64,000 nt of DNA from Vibrio sp. HI00D65 (GCF_001635455.1 NZ_LWEH01000364.1:248001-312000); one strand, 5' to 3'; counted from the stretch's first letter, positions 36,422 through 45,590 are shown. The notes: generated from the letters alone by a model not told the origin. Numbers and translations are program-made.

Positions 36422-36714
36422 CTGACTCTACTCTCTTTTTATTTTTTTCTCTTGTTCGCGACTTTTCTTTGATGGTTCGCCGCCAAAAACCTGAATATCC
36501 GTACTCAAAGTACAAAAGTGTTGTCACGCTCAAACTCAGAGGCATAGAAAAGATTGAGAATAGTATGAACATCAGTACAATGCGGAAAAATTAATGAAGT
36601 AATTTATCAATTTACAGTGTAATTCCTGAGCAACTTTAGCTCTATTAGTTGGAGCTTCTAATCGCTTGAGCACTGTGAAAACATTCACCGTATATTAGTA
36701 CAAAGGTCTGCATC

Positions 36715-37197
36715 TTGGACAAACATGACGAAATCCTGGTCGCTATTCGCCAAATTATTCGCGCTATCGATTTACATTCGAAGAAGCTGAGTAAAGAGTA
36801 TGGTTTGACTGGCCCTCAATTAATCTTAATGAGAGCAATCCAAGAAATGGGCAACGTGACGATCAAAGAATTGTCTAACCACACTAATGTGAGCCAAGCG
36901 ACCACCACCACGATCATTGATCGTCTAGAGGTGAATGGCTATGTACAGCGTATCCGTAGTGTTGCTGACCGTCGTAAAGTGCATGCAAACTTGACCGAAA
37001 AAGGTCAAGAGCTGCTAAATAATGCGCCACCACCACTACAAGATAGCTTCGTTAACAAATTTCAAAATCTGGAACCGTGGGAACAAAGTTTGCTGCTTTC
37101 TTCGATGCAACGTGTGTCATCTATGATGAACGCGGAAGACATTGATGCCGCTCCAGTTCTTCAACTTGAAGGTATTGCTAATATCGCGAAAAGCTAG
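36715..37197 (+). CDS. MarR-family transcriptional regulator
   Basis: 160 aa with a TTG start at 36715 preceded by AAAGG at an 8-base spacing. A winged helix is clear: LTGPQLILMRAIQEMG, TIKELSNHTNVSQATTTTIIDRLEVNGYV (recognition-helix region VSQATTTTIIDRLE), and the wing RSVADRRKVHANLTEKG. MarR proteins are dimeric repressors that respond to small ligands. It follows the bet operon in the same direction but has its own gap of 355 bp; vibrios often keep a MarR gene next to osmolyte genes, so a link is possible but not shown. Confidence 0.92.
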   Translation: MDKHDEILVAIRQIIRAIDLHSKKLSKEYGLTGPQLILMRAIQEMGNVTIKELSNHTNVSQATTTTIIDRLEVNGYVQRIRSVADRRKVHANLTEKGQELLNNAPPPLQDSFVNKFQNLEPWEQSLLLSSMQRVSSMMNAEDIDAAPVLQLEGIANIAKS

Positions 37198-37330
37198 ATA
37201 ACACAACCTGAGAGCACGAGTTAAATTCAACCCTCGGTACTTCTGAATCGGTTGGCCTTCACGGTAGTGAGCTTGACCTATTTTGTTTTTAACTTCTCAG
37301 AAACATTGAGTCTTGTACTTCCCTCCTCGT

Positions 37331-37349
37331 TAGCCAGGTTTCCTGGCTA
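37331..37349 (+). terminator. Probable terminator of the MarR gene
   Basis: TAGCCAGG-TTT-CCTGGCTA then TTTAAAGC, about 130 bp after the stop codon. Between it and the qnr gene (37350-37603) I see no ORF and no LexA box. Confidence 0.55.
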
Positions 37350-37603
37350 TTTAAAGCTTACTGATTTTTCGACACGTATCTTTATTTGATGATCAGCTAC
37401 GTTATAAAATTTTCTGTAAGCCTCAAAACTTTTTTCAAAATAAGCGCGTTCTATTAACTGGAAAAAGCCCTCTTAAATCGCTTATTTGGTGCCTTAAATT
37501 AGCTAAAAACGGGTGCTTTAAGTTGCTGTTTTTGTTGGTTTTTAATTTGGTGTTTTCTGAAGATCTCAGTGGTAGTCTTAGCTTACTTTCTTTAGGGGGC
37601 TAA

Positions 37604-38260
37604 ATGGACACTAATAACAGTACTTATCATCACCACAATTTCGCTCAACAAGATTTGTCCGATATGACTTTCACAGCATGTACCTTCATTCGCTGTGACT
37701 TTAGGCGTTGTAACCTACGTGACACGACCTTTATCAATTGTAAGTTCATTGAACAAGGTGGTATCGAAGGGTGTCACTTTGGTATCGCAGACCTGCGTGA
37801 TGCAAGTTTTCAGAACTGCCAACTCGCCATGGCGAATTTTAGTAACGCTAATTGTTATGGGATTGAGTTACGTGAATGTGACTTGAAAGGGGCTAATTTT
37901 ACGAGAACAAACTTTGCCAACCAGGTGAGTAATCGTATGTACTTTTGCTCAGCGTATATCACAGGCTGTAACTTGTCTTATGCTAACTTTGAACAGGCTT
38001 GTTTAGAAAAATGTGAGCTGTTTGAGAACCGTTGGATAGGGACTTACCTTGCAGGAGCGTCATTAAAGGAGTCGGATCTGAGCCGAGGTGTATTCTCTGA
38101 AGATGTATGGGGACAGTTCAGTATGAAGGGAGCAAACTTGTGCCACGCTGAATTGGAGGGGTTAGATCCTCGAAAGGTTGACACATCGGGTATTAAAATT
38201 GTCGCTTGGCAACAAGAGCAACTGCTTGAAACTATGGGTATTGTGGTAATGCCTGATTAA
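37604..38260 (+). CDS. qnr: Qnr pentapeptide-repeat protein, QnrS-like quinolone resistance determinant
   Basis: 218 aa, the exact QnrS length. The chain is almost all pentapeptide repeats A(D/N)LxX with the small Qnr loop near residues 45-60 and the larger loop with FANQVSNRMYFCSA near 100. Stretches such as DLSDMTFTACTFIRCDFRR, FENRWIGTYLAGASLKESD and LDPRKVDTSGIKI agree nearly residue for residue with QnrS as I know it. Qnr folds as a right-handed beta-helix, mimics DNA and protects gyrase and topoisomerase IV from quinolones. V. splendidus chromosomal Qnr proteins are the recognised closest relatives of plasmid QnrS. It is a single gene with GGGGG before the ATG. No LexA-type site is seen upstream. 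Confidence 0.96.
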   Translation: MDTNNSTYHHHNFAQQDLSDMTFTACTFIRCDFRRCNLRDTTFINCKFIEQGGIEGCHFGIADLRDASFQNCQLAMANFSNANCYGIELRECDLKGANFTRTNFANQVSNRMYFCSAYITGCNLSYANFEQACLEKCELFENRWIGTYLAGASLKESDLSRGVFSEDVWGQFSMKGANLCHAELEGLDPRKVDTSGIKIVAWQQEQLLETMGIVVMPD

Positions 38261-38488
38261 TAGGGCGAGAGAAATCAGTAAATCTGACAGGGAAGGTGGT
38301 TATCTCACTTTTAACCATCGCGGCTGCACATGTTTATACCTGCTTTATCTATGGGCTTATCTTGTGAGAATTTCAGGTAAGGTGTTAATTTAAATTGGGA
38401 AAGTCTTTATACGGTATGGGCGGAAGATTAGTGTTTGTCGAGGGTGGACTTTCGAGGTTGATTTGAATAGTCCACGTAATATTGACCC

Positions 38489-38516
38489 AAGGCACTTTCT
38501 AAGAGGAAAGTGCCTT
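38489..38516 (+). terminator. Strong hairpin downstream of qnr
   Basis: AAGGCACTTTC / GAAAGTGCCTT, an 11-bp perfect stem with a 6-nt loop, about 230 bp after qnr. The tail GCTCTTATTCT is only partly U-rich. It could end the qnr mRNA; the rest of 38261-38648 shows no gene. Confidence 0.5.
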
Positions 38517-38648
38517 GCTCTTATTCTATTGAGTACTTTTATGTAATCATAGCCCTTTGCGCGGACTTTGGCTCAGTTTGAACCAACATCAAAGCTAAAT
38601 CACGTTCTTCTGCAGATTGAAGCCTTACTAAGTGTGGCGTAGTCAAAG

Positions 38649-39761
38649 TTATATGGCACAGAATGGTTGGTTTCTATTAATGTTTGTACAAGGCTGAGTT
38701 TCTCGTTTGTTCGTGTTACGCCCCAATTCAACCACTTGTTTACCATTGACATCAAACATCGAGAAATCGTATGTCTCAACTTGATCTGTGTCCCACCGGT
38801 CTAGCTTGAGTGTTTTATTCTTTAAGTCTACTTGCGAAACCCATAAAGTTGGAAAGTTCGCGTCATAGGCGACGTCCCATTTTGTGTATCCGCTACGCAT
38901 CTCATGAGCAACACCTTCAATAATATTACTTAATTGTTTGTTGTCGCGGATACCAAAACGCTCTTCATACGTTTTTACTTCCTTAAGAGCGTATTGAGCA
39001 CGATAACGACGATCTATAGAGTTGATTGAGGCCGTTGGGAAGCGCTTTTCACTTAATAATTCTCTGTCCATTTCTGTCATAGTATCAAACGTTGGGTTGT
39101 TTGAAATGACATCTAAAGAACCTGTTCCTCGGTAGAGTTTCTTTTCACCATTTACCATTTCAACAAGGATAGTCTCACCAGAGTTATCAGCAAAAATGAA
39201 GTGAGCCAAGAAGTGGTTTACAGTTGTATTCGCATCATACAGACCAGGTACGCCACCAAGCTTCTGGTCACGGATGTTGGTGTTATTGATAATAGATTCT
39301 ACTTCATCAAGGCTTTTTGCATTCGCAATAACGTATTGCACGAATCGCTGACCATCGATGTCTTGATTACCTTTTACTCGCGCTTTTTCATCTTGCCAGT
39401 CTGTATTGAGATAATGAATTTGACCAAGAACACCATGTTCGTTGATTGCTTCTGTGACAAACTCTGCGTCGAAGCTTGCAATCTCAATCATGGCATGTTT
39501 TGACTTGTAAATTTGATGGGCTCCCCCTGATTTGTTTAGGTCGACACCGTATACCGTGGGTGCACGTGTATCAAGGACAGTTCCTCTCGGTACACCGCGC
39601 ACAACACCTTGATCGTAACCTTCCCAGTCCATTGAACGTGTGACCATCGTCGTATCTAAAGTATCCGAGTGATATAAAGCTCGTGTACAAGCTTGTGCTG
39701 TACCAGAAATGGCTCCAACCGTTGTGGCAACGAGGGTGAGTGTTAATAATTGTTTTTTCAT
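38649..39761 (-). CDS. Choloylglycine-hydrolase family amidase (Ntn hydrolase), secreted
   Basis: 370 aa. Signal peptide MKKQLLTLTLVATTVGAISGTAQA ends directly before Cys25, the N-terminal nucleophile (CTRALYHSDTLDTTMVTRSMDW). R43 and the later Asn residues needed by this Ntn fold (WTNSP-like region VNHFLAHFIFAD and SNNPTFD) are in the expected places. The family hydrolyses linear C-N amide bonds and includes bile-salt hydrolases, penicillin V acylases and some acyl-homoserine-lactone acylases. The signal peptide places this one in the periplasm or outside, as in gram-negative penicillin V acylases. The substrate cannot be told from sequence. It is a single-gene unit. Confidence 0.93.
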   Translation of the reverse strand: MKKQLLTLTLVATTVGAISGTAQACTRALYHSDTLDTTMVTRSMDWEGYDQGVVRGVPRGTVLDTRAPTVYGVDLNKSGGAHQIYKSKHAMIEIASFDAEFVTEAINEHGVLGQIHYLNTDWQDEKARVKGNQDIDGQRFVQYVIANAKSLDEVESIINNTNIRDQKLGGVPGLYDANTTVNHFLAHFIFADNSGETILVEMVNGEKKLYRGTGSLDVISNNPTFDTMTEMDRELLSEKRFPTASINSIDRRYRAQYALKEVKTYEERFGIRDNKQLSNIIEGVAHEMRSGYTKWDVAYDANFPTLWVSQVDLKNKTLKLDRWDTDQVETYDFSMFDVNGKQVVELGRNTNKRETQPCTNINRNQPFCAI

Positions 39762-40081
39762 GACTTAAGTAACCTAAAAGATAAGTTCGTATGTGTTGAA
39801 TACTAGGTGTTATGCGCTATGTACGTCATTGGCCGATAGAATTTTGCATTCTTCAGATTTGTGGCTAATTCAACTTTTATTTCTCAGAACACATATAGCG
39901 ATGAGCAATTAAAGCATTCCTTTTGCTTGGTTGTTATTATGCAACTTTGCTTATACTTATTCAATTGGCCATCAACAAGTTAAAGCTCTTCATGAGCAGC
40001 GTTGAATCACTTAATAGTTTAGGTTTAATGTACGGTTTCGCGACTGTACATGTTTATATTCAGTTCAATCTAGAGAAAATT
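39762..40081. other. Divergent gap, no gene
   Basis: 320 bp between the leftward amidase gene and the rightward acetyltransferase gene. An open frame joins the acetyltransferase from 39923 but that part is hydrophobic, lacks a ribosome site and is outside the GNAT domain. No RNA structure seen. Confidence 0.5.
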
Positions 40082-40513
40082 ATGACTATAGAAAATGTGT
40101 TTCCTGAAGATTATGCAGAAATGCTTAAGGTTTGGGAGAATTCAGTCCGAGCAACTCATGACTTTATTACAGAAGAAGATATTGAGTTTTTTAAACCTAT
40201 CATCATGGAACATGCGTTCCCTGCGGTATCTTTGAAATGCGTTAAAAATGAAAGTGGTTCGATTGTTGGCTTCGTGGGCGTCCGTGAAGCAAAGATTGAA
40301 ATGCTTTTTGTTTTGAATGAAGTTCGAGGACTGGGAGTAGGAACGGTGTTGTTGCTACATGCGATTGAGCAGTTGGCAGCTACCAAAGTTGACGTGAATG
40401 AGCAAAACCTACAAGCGGTAGGATTCTATCAGCACATGGGGTTCAAAATTGAATCGCGCTCACCACTTGATGACATGGGAAAACCATTTCCAATTCTGCA
40501 TATGGTGCTGTAA
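40082..40513 (+). CDS. GNAT-family N-acetyltransferase
   Basis: 143 aa from the ATG at 40082 (MTIENVFPEDYAEML), which starts the family's first strand. The acetyl-CoA loop is ELFVLNEVRGLGVGTVLL-like (visible: LNEVRGLGVGTVLLLHA), followed by VNEQNLQAVGFYQHMGF, the usual motif B. The N-terminal part with HDFITEEDIEFF resembles YjaB/PanM-type putative acetyltransferases. It transfers an acetyl group to an amine; the substrate is unknown. Confidence 0.9.
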   Translation: MTIENVFPEDYAEMLKVWENSVRATHDFITEEDIEFFKPIIMEHAFPAVSLKCVKNESGSIVGFVGVREAKIEMLFVLNEVRGLGVGTVLLLHAIEQLAATKVDVNEQNLQAVGFYQHMGFKIESRSPLDDMGKPFPILHMVL

Positions 40514-40564
40514 GACCCGGTTGTCGTATTTCTCGGTTGTAATCAACCACAGTCGCTATAAGAA

Positions 40565-40593
40565 AAAGTCCAAAGCTAATAACTTTGGGCTTT
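40565..40593 (-). terminator. Terminator of the small membrane protein gene
   Basis: AAAGTCCAAAG / CTTTGGGCTTT, an 11-bp stem with one G-U pair and a 7-nt loop. The T-run (TTTTTCTTA) is on the minus strand, so it serves the leftward gene ending at 40662. Confidence 0.75.
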
Positions 40594-40661
40594 CCCGTAT
40601 CTAGTAGCCATCATTTAATAATGGCATGAAAAAGATAAATGCTTTGCGATATCGAATTAGA

Positions 40662-40877
40662 TTAGTGCATACCCGAACGCATTTTGTCGGCGAGGGCAAA
40701 GAACACAAACAGCACAAAACACACCAAAGCAACACAAAGTGAAATTAGTATCGTTATGGCATCTTTTGTCATTAATGGAACCACGATAGAAGCTAATGCT
40801 ATCAAGATAACGAGGATATGAACGATTCGTCCGGGGATAGGATTTTTATGGCAGAATGAAGCCCATTGATAACGCAT
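40662..40877 (-). CDS. Small two-TM membrane protein, hypothetical
   Basis: 71 aa from the ATG at 40877 (a GTG at 40886 is possible). An N-terminal part with HKNPIPGRIVHILVILIA leads into two hydrophobic helices (about 20-37 and 45-64), ending in LADKMRSGMH. No named family. A minus-strand terminator 70 bp downstream supports a real leftward transcript. Weak ribosome site. Confidence 0.6.
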   Translation of the reverse strand: MRYQWASFCHKNPIPGRIVHILVILIALASIVVPLMTKDAITILISLCVALVCFVLFVFFALADKMRSGMH

Positions 40878-41324
40878 TATTAACACCAGTACAAGATTAG
40901 TGGGTCTATTCTATTTTCTTAATGAGTGTTTTGTAAATAACTTTTCATTACGGGTGACCGTAAATATGATCTAAGTCTGCGTGGTATAAAACTATTTAAA
41001 TCACTGTAATTTATTGTTTTTTATAAGGTTAAAAGTATAAAAGTAAAAATAATAGTATTCTGTATCCTTTAGCTTGGTAAGTTAAAATTCGGCAAAATTT
41101 TGGTTTCTTGACTGAAGATCTCACTTATTGAGTTTTTTGTTAAAATATCGTTCGCGCATTTGCATTTATCTTGTGAATGTAAATTGTGTGGGTAGCGGTT
41201 TCGGATCTGCGAATCGTTTTGTGTAATTTATTAAAGAGAATGTTCGAATTGAGAGCACGGTAATCTTGTCGTAGATTGGGTTTGATATACTCAAAGTTCA
41301 TTCTACGAAGATGATGGAGATGAT
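40878..41324. other. AT-rich gap upstream of the DUF5062 gene
   Basis: 447 bp with low GC and no ORF with a ribosome site. It carries the promoters of the leftward membrane-protein gene and the rightward DUF5062 gene. No dyad longer than 6 bp noticed. Confidence 0.5.
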
Positions 41325-41585
41325 ATGTCGAAAACCGCGAAGATCATGAATGAAGATAAGCTGGTTAAGAAGGCTCTAGAAGTCGGTTTTAAAATGGCAA
41401 AGTTGCAAGGTTTCGATTTGCCGAACTCATCTCAACCAATCAAGGTTAAGGCAGTTTATCTATTTCTTGTTGAAGTTAATCAAATCACTCCGTTGCCAGA
41501 TAGTAAGTTGGACGGTGCAAATATCAAGAAGCGCTTGGCTTTATGGATACACAACGCATTGCCTGATAACGACCCTCTGAAGTAA
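41325..41585 (+). CDS. DUF5062 family protein
   Basis: 86 aa, starting MSKTAKIMNEDKLVKKALEVG with ATGGAGAT before the ATG. It is a small soluble, mostly helical protein (KMAKLQGFDLPNS, IKVKAVYLFLVEVNQITPLP, KKRLALWIHNALP) of a family common in vibrios and not characterised. It has its own terminator just downstream. Confidence 0.85.
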   Translation: MSKTAKIMNEDKLVKKALEVGFKMAKLQGFDLPNSSQPIKVKAVYLFLVEVNQITPLPDSKLDGANIKKRLALWIHNALPDNDPLK

Positions 41586-41612
41586 GCAAAGAGTAATTCG
41601 TTTTTATGTTTG

Positions 41613-41638
41613 AAACCTAGCAACCATTTGCTAGGTTT
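41613..41638 (+). terminator. Terminator of the DUF5062 gene
   Basis: AAACCTAGCAA-CCAT-TTGCTAGGTTT followed by ATTTATTTTAT: an 11-bp perfect stem with a tetraloop, 28 bp after the stop codon. Confidence 0.9.
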
Positions 41639-41675
41639 ATTTATTTTATGGTAATCAGTTCAAGTTCGAGATGCT

Positions 41676-43937
41676 TCAATAAAGTAGTATCAAACCTTGG
41701 TAACCATCTATCTGCACTTCATCTATATATTCTCCCACTCTACCATCCGCACTTACGGGCTTCATTGGTGGGTCTAATCGAATAGAAATTTTCTCTGCGG
41801 TATAAAAGTCAGCGTTTTTCCCATAAAAATCGGTGCGATAGAGAACGCGTCCATGCTCAAACTCTCTGGCAATCACCATGTCTTCTGGGCCGCCTTCGAC
41901 AACCTGTTTATTTGATTGATAAAGGAAATAGGCATGAGTAGGTAATAGTGAAACCTTGCCATTCGGTAGGTCTGGGTGATCGATGCGGGATTGTGACGCG
42001 TTGCCAACAATCATGTAATCCTCAGGTTGTGGAGTGCGGGTTGAGAGCATTAGTGTAAGTGGTTGAAAGCCCTTTGGTATGGCTCTTGAAGGCACACCAA
42101 GATCAATGTTGAGCAGTGGTGTGGGTCGGTAAGCTATATTTTTGGGTACGTCAGCTTTCCAGAAATTATCTGTGGTGGTGCTGTTGCTCCCATACACGTA
42201 ACCACTGTTCCACTGGTTGAAATAGCTTTGCTCGGGATGGTGGTTTAGGTAATAGATAGCGAGAGTTGAGTACTGGTCTTGTTGCCAATTTTCTTGGTTG
42301 TTCCCAAAGAATTGCACTCGTCCATAGCGCGTAGTGGCTTGTTGAATAACCTTCAAGCCTGAATAGGCGAGTGCTGAGTTATCCCAAAACTTCGAGAGCC
42401 CGCCATAGCCGCTAAAGCCCGTTGACGGAAATATATAGTGCTCTCTGAAATACAGGTTTCCTGTATCTATGAGGTGAGATTGTCCATTTCGACCATAGAG
42501 GTTAGCCGTTCCAATGTTGAGTCCAATGTACGGTTTGTCGTTAACGGCAGTTAGTCGCTTGAGAAAGGTGGAAAACTGTTGTTTATAGCGTTTATCCGCT
42601 TCAGTTGAGCCTGCGATAGCATCAAGTTCAGAGATGTTACCCCCAGAGTAAATATCAAATTGATTTTTACCTAAGAGCTTATTGGTGTCATCGTTATAGG
42701 CGCCTGTGAGCCCTAGCTTTTTCCATTGTTGACCATAATAGCTACCCATTGCCATCAATAGCCCGGGATTAGCCAGATTGGTTAGCGACCATGACGAATT
42801 TTTGTCCCACATTCGACCAAAAGGAATAACACGGGATTCCCAACGAAATCGAGCGGTGGCAGATTTGTTGCTTCGACTCTGGTACTCAGCAGGAGACAAA
42901 TAGTTATCTTGGTTAAGGTCGGCCGATTGGTCGAAGCCACGAATTTTTCGCCAATTCTTGGGGTGATTGGGAGCGTGTTTTTCGCTGGTCTCTTTAGAAC
43001 TGAGTTTCAAGTCTTTTGGTGGCAAATTCTCTTCAGTTAATCTTGGAAAGTTATCAGTGAACTGGACGCGACTTAAACGGGGGCGAATATCATTGGCTTG
43101 ACCTTGCCAACGTACTCTAACTACGTATAAACGGCCACCATCACGGACAAAAGAGGAGCCAAAAAATTGCCCGCCACCATAACTCTTGCCACTCCTGTCA
43201 TGAGTGTTTACTCGTACCCAATTAGAGGGCACTTGCCAGCTAACCGCTTGGTTTTGAGTCATGTTCTCGGTGTTATCTTCACTTATAACAAGATGAGACC
43301 ATGCAGTGACTTGATTGTTTGCGTTCATCTCAGAAGGGTATTCAATCCAAAAGTGACCACCTTGAGCAAAGCGTGAAAACTCAAAATTTACACTATCGAA
43401 TTTTTCAGAGTGATAAAGGTAGAGTGCACCGCCTTGTTGGAAATGTTCAAAGACATCGGCATCCCAGGGTGGTGTTTGGTAAAGGGCAAAACCTGCGTGC
43501 ATTGCGTCTGTGGTATAACCCACAAGCATGGGCTTGCGGTTTAACAGGGTATTCTCGCCATGAGTTGGGTTTGGCTCTGCAAGGATTGTGTCTTCTGAAA
43601 AGTGTAAAAAGAAATCTTCGTAATCGATGTCGTATCGTTCTGCTATTTCTCTAATCTCGTCTTCGAGTACACCTGAGTTCAACTCTAACTTTTGGTTGTA
43701 CATGTAGCCAACGGCCGGGATATTGGTTTTAAGGTTTTGGTTAGCATTAGATCCAAATATCAAATCACTATGGTTGAGCTCCCAATCAATCACATCGTGG
43801 GCAGATATTTCATTGCCTTGTAAATCACTCCCTTGCTCATGTTGACCGGGCAGAACGATCGCGTAGTTAGCCCAAATAATATTGGGAATGGTAAGGCTGG
43901 TAAGAAATAGGGCAGAGAAAAATCGTGTTGTTTTCAT
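41676..43937 (-). CDS. Large secreted protein with an EF-hand, possible glycoside hydrolase
   Basis: 753 aa with a signal peptide (MKTTRFFSALFLTSLTIPNIIWA). The N-terminal third is beta-rich and contains HFWIEYPSEMNANNQVTAWSH and DGGRLYVVRVRW, suggesting a carbohydrate-binding-like sandwich. A canonical EF-hand loop is at 340-351 (D-L-N-Q-D-N-Y-L-S-P-A-E). The C-terminal half looks like an alpha/beta barrel: WSLTNLANPGLLMAMGSYYG, GLTGAYNDDTNKLLG, KPYIGLNIGTANLYG and a strand-like series after it; acidic pairs at strand ends are as in glycosidases. I cannot name a family and no substrate is implied. It is transcribed alone. Confidence 0.7.
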   Translation of the reverse strand: MKTTRFFSALFLTSLTIPNIIWANYAIVLPGQHEQGSDLQGNEISAHDVIDWELNHSDLIFGSNANQNLKTNIPAVGYMYNQKLELNSGVLEDEIREIAERYDIDYEDFFLHFSEDTILAEPNPTHGENTLLNRKPMLVGYTTDAMHAGFALYQTPPWDADVFEHFQQGGALYLYHSEKFDSVNFEFSRFAQGGHFWIEYPSEMNANNQVTAWSHLVISEDNTENMTQNQAVSWQVPSNWVRVNTHDRSGKSYGGGQFFGSSFVRDGGRLYVVRVRWQGQANDIRPRLSRVQFTDNFPRLTEENLPPKDLKLSSKETSEKHAPNHPKNWRKIRGFDQSADLNQDNYLSPAEYQSRSNKSATARFRWESRVIPFGRMWDKNSSWSLTNLANPGLLMAMGSYYGQQWKKLGLTGAYNDDTNKLLGKNQFDIYSGGNISELDAIAGSTEADKRYKQQFSTFLKRLTAVNDKPYIGLNIGTANLYGRNGQSHLIDTGNLYFREHYIFPSTGFSGYGGLSKFWDNSALAYSGLKVIQQATTRYGRVQFFGNNQENWQQDQYSTLAIYYLNHHPEQSYFNQWNSGYVYGSNSTTTDNFWKADVPKNIAYRPTPLLNIDLGVPSRAIPKGFQPLTLMLSTRTPQPEDYMIVGNASQSRIDHPDLPNGKVSLLPTHAYFLYQSNKQVVEGGPEDMVIAREFEHGRVLYRTDFYGKNADFYTAEKISIRLDPPMKPVSADGRVGEYIDEVQIDGYQGLILLY

Positions 43938-44269
43938 TATGTTCCCTTGCCATTTACTATTAAGTGTTATCCCTGTTTGGTAAGTGTAGCTAATCTTAAT
44001 ATCTGTGCTCCGTTTCGTCGTATACCTGATGTTGAGGTGCGTATTCTTATATTGATTCGGCGTGTTACTTGCATCTTCTATTGGCGGAAGCGTTTTGTTA
44101 GCGGTGGAAACTTGACAGGTTAACGCTTACTAACAAGTATTAAATTGATGATTTTTAATCCGTAATCCATAAATTTGCCGATTTTGAATGCTGTTTGTGG
44201 CGTAGGTGTGGATATTCATTTTGACGTTCAATATGACTGGACTTAATAAATAGCGAGGGAATACCTCTT
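43938..44269. other. Divergent promoter gap
   Basis: 332 bp between the leftward EF-hand protein gene and the rightward DUF5993-dsbB operon. No gene or distinctive RNA structure seen. Confidence 0.5.
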
Positions 44270-44425
44270 ATGATGTCTTTACTGTTTCTACTATTACTCG
44301 TGGCTATGCTATGCGCTTTTTTCGACAAAAAGACTGCAGCTTATGGCTTTTTTGCGGGCTCCGTGATCCTAGGGTTGTATTGGTTTAATCACCATGCGAC
44401 TGATTCATTACCCATCTTATTGTAA
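44270..44425 (+). CDS. DUF5993 family small membrane protein
   Basis: 51 aa, too short for most ORF lists. GAGGGA is 9 bases before the ATG. The protein is two hydrophobic helices (MMSLLFLLLLVAMLCAFF; AYGFFAGSVILGLYWF) split by DKKTA. DUF5993 proteins are typically encoded immediately before a DsbB-type protein, as here: the stop codon is 9 bp from the next ATG, with the TAAGGAG ribosome site between. It is likely an accessory membrane partner of the DsbB homologue; the mechanism is not known. Confidence 0.85.
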   Translation: MMSLLFLLLLVAMLCAFFDKKTAAYGFFAGSVILGLYWFNHHATDSLPILL

Positions 44426-44434
44426 GGAGCTAAC

Positions 44435-44974
44435 ATGAATCGAGATCAATTAACGCTCCTAAATACGCTTGGCCTACTCGGTATGACTGCCGTTCTGTTG
44501 ATAGGCTTTATCCTTCAGTTTGTTCTTCATGAGTTGCCTTGCCCGCTGTGTTTATTGCAGCGCATCGGTTTCGTGATGGTTGCGTTTGGCTTTATGTTGA
44601 ATGTGGTTTATGGGCCTCAACCTCGTCACTATGGCATTGTTTTGATCGGTGCCTTGTATGGTGTCGCCACCTCACTACGGCAGGTATCGCTGCATGTGAT
44701 TCCAGGCACGCCTGGCTATGGTAGTCCTATCTTTGGGATGCACTATTACACTTGGGCTTTCGTGTTATTTGCTGCGACCATATTAGCGGTTGCCGTCATT
44801 TTAATACTGACCAATAAAGAACCGTCGCAAGAAGCTTATAAGATGAGTAACTTGGGGCGTGTGGCGTGTTTATTAGCCATCGTTGTGGTTGCCCTCAATG
44901 CCATTGCAACCTTTGTTGAATGTGGACCTTATCAGTGCCCTGATAATCCTATTAGTTATTGGCTACTGAGCTAG
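44435..44974 (+). CDS. DsbB-family disulfide bond formation membrane protein
   Basis: 179 aa, four main TM helices plus a fifth. The first catalytic pair is PCPLC (about residues 34-38) in the periplasmic loop after TM1, followed by LLQRIGF, and the second pair is in CGPYQC near the C terminus. DsbB proteins reoxidise a DsbA-type thiol oxidase and pass electrons to quinone. This version, with a C-terminal second cysteine pair and a DUF5993 neighbour, is a variant distinct from housekeeping DsbB; no DsbA gene is next to it, so its partner must be elsewhere. Confidence 0.92.
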   Translation: MNRDQLTLLNTLGLLGMTAVLLIGFILQFVLHELPCPLCLLQRIGFVMVAFGFMLNVVYGPQPRHYGIVLIGALYGVATSLRQVSLHVIPGTPGYGSPIFGMHYYTWAFVLFAATILAVAVILILTNKEPSQEAYKMSNLGRVACLLAIVVVALNAIATFVECGPYQCPDNPISYWLLS

Positions 44975-45007
44975 CTGTCCTGTGTCAGTTTATTTAGTGA
45001 AAAAGAG

Positions 45008-45029
45008 AGCCACAGCGCCAGCTGTGGCT
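45008..45029 (+). terminator. Terminator of the DUF5993-dsbB operon
   Basis: AGCCACAGC-GCCA-GCTGTGGCT, 9-bp stem and tetraloop, followed by TTGTTGTTT. Confidence 0.9.
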
Positions 45030-45333
45030 TTGTTGTTTATGGGTGACTCCATTACGGTGCTTTGTAAGCATTACTATTGTTCCTCACAATTCGGATAAAT
45101 ACACAAATATCTATTACGGTGATTGCCTGTTTTGTATCTGAGGAAGGGGGGAGGTAGGTGTTGTGGATGCCCGGTTACTTTGAGCATATTGTGGATTACC
45201 TTGGTAAGGCGGGGAAGCAAGGTAGATAGCGCCACGGTTGGTTGTTTTTTTGTTCTTTTGTCAACTTGATACTTGAATTTAGCCATTTTCAGGCCAGACT
45301 TCTAATTGAGTTTAATGTAATTAGGAGGTAGGT

Positions 45334-45540
45334 ATGGCTGCAGATAGAGATCTAGTGAACTTCAGCGAAGAGCATGAGCTTAATTATTGTCTCAGAAGTG
45401 CAGGTAAGCGCCAAACTAAAGCAAATCGAGATGCGCTTGTTGATTTGGGTAAACAAGTTAAACATGTTTTAGACAAACGAGTGTTGACTCAAGATGATGT
45501 AAGAGGTGCTATCCACGATCACGAGGATATGTTTGAGTGA
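45334..45540 (+). CDS. Small hypothetical protein
   Basis: 68 aa with a strong ribosome site (GGAGGTAGGT) directly before the ATG. Charged and helical throughout (MAADRDLVNFSEEHELNYCL; NRDALVDLGKQVKHVLDKR; TQDDVRGAIHDHEDMFE), so probably soluble and possibly a regulator or adaptor. No named family recognised. The gap before it (45030-45333) has only a doubtful minus-strand ORF. Confidence 0.7.
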   Translation: MAADRDLVNFSEEHELNYCLRSAGKRQTKANRDALVDLGKQVKHVLDKRVLTQDDVRGAIHDHEDMFE

Positions 45541-45590
45541 GTATGATCGTCAGTCATTGCATTGCCTTTCGAGAGGCTTTATTGGCGAGT

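Noticed and set aside
36403..36594. Plus-strand ORF of 63 aa after the bet operon
   Set aside because: Starts inside the operon terminator and has no ribosome site.
37350..37603. Searched for a LexA box before qnr, as in qnrB
   Set aside because: No CTGT-N8-ACAG match; qnrS-type genes are not expected to have one.
45074..45286. Minus-strand ORF of 70 aa ending in a C-x5-C motif
   Set aside because: No ribosome site, odd residue use, lies in the gap between two plus-strand units; no reason to think it is translated.
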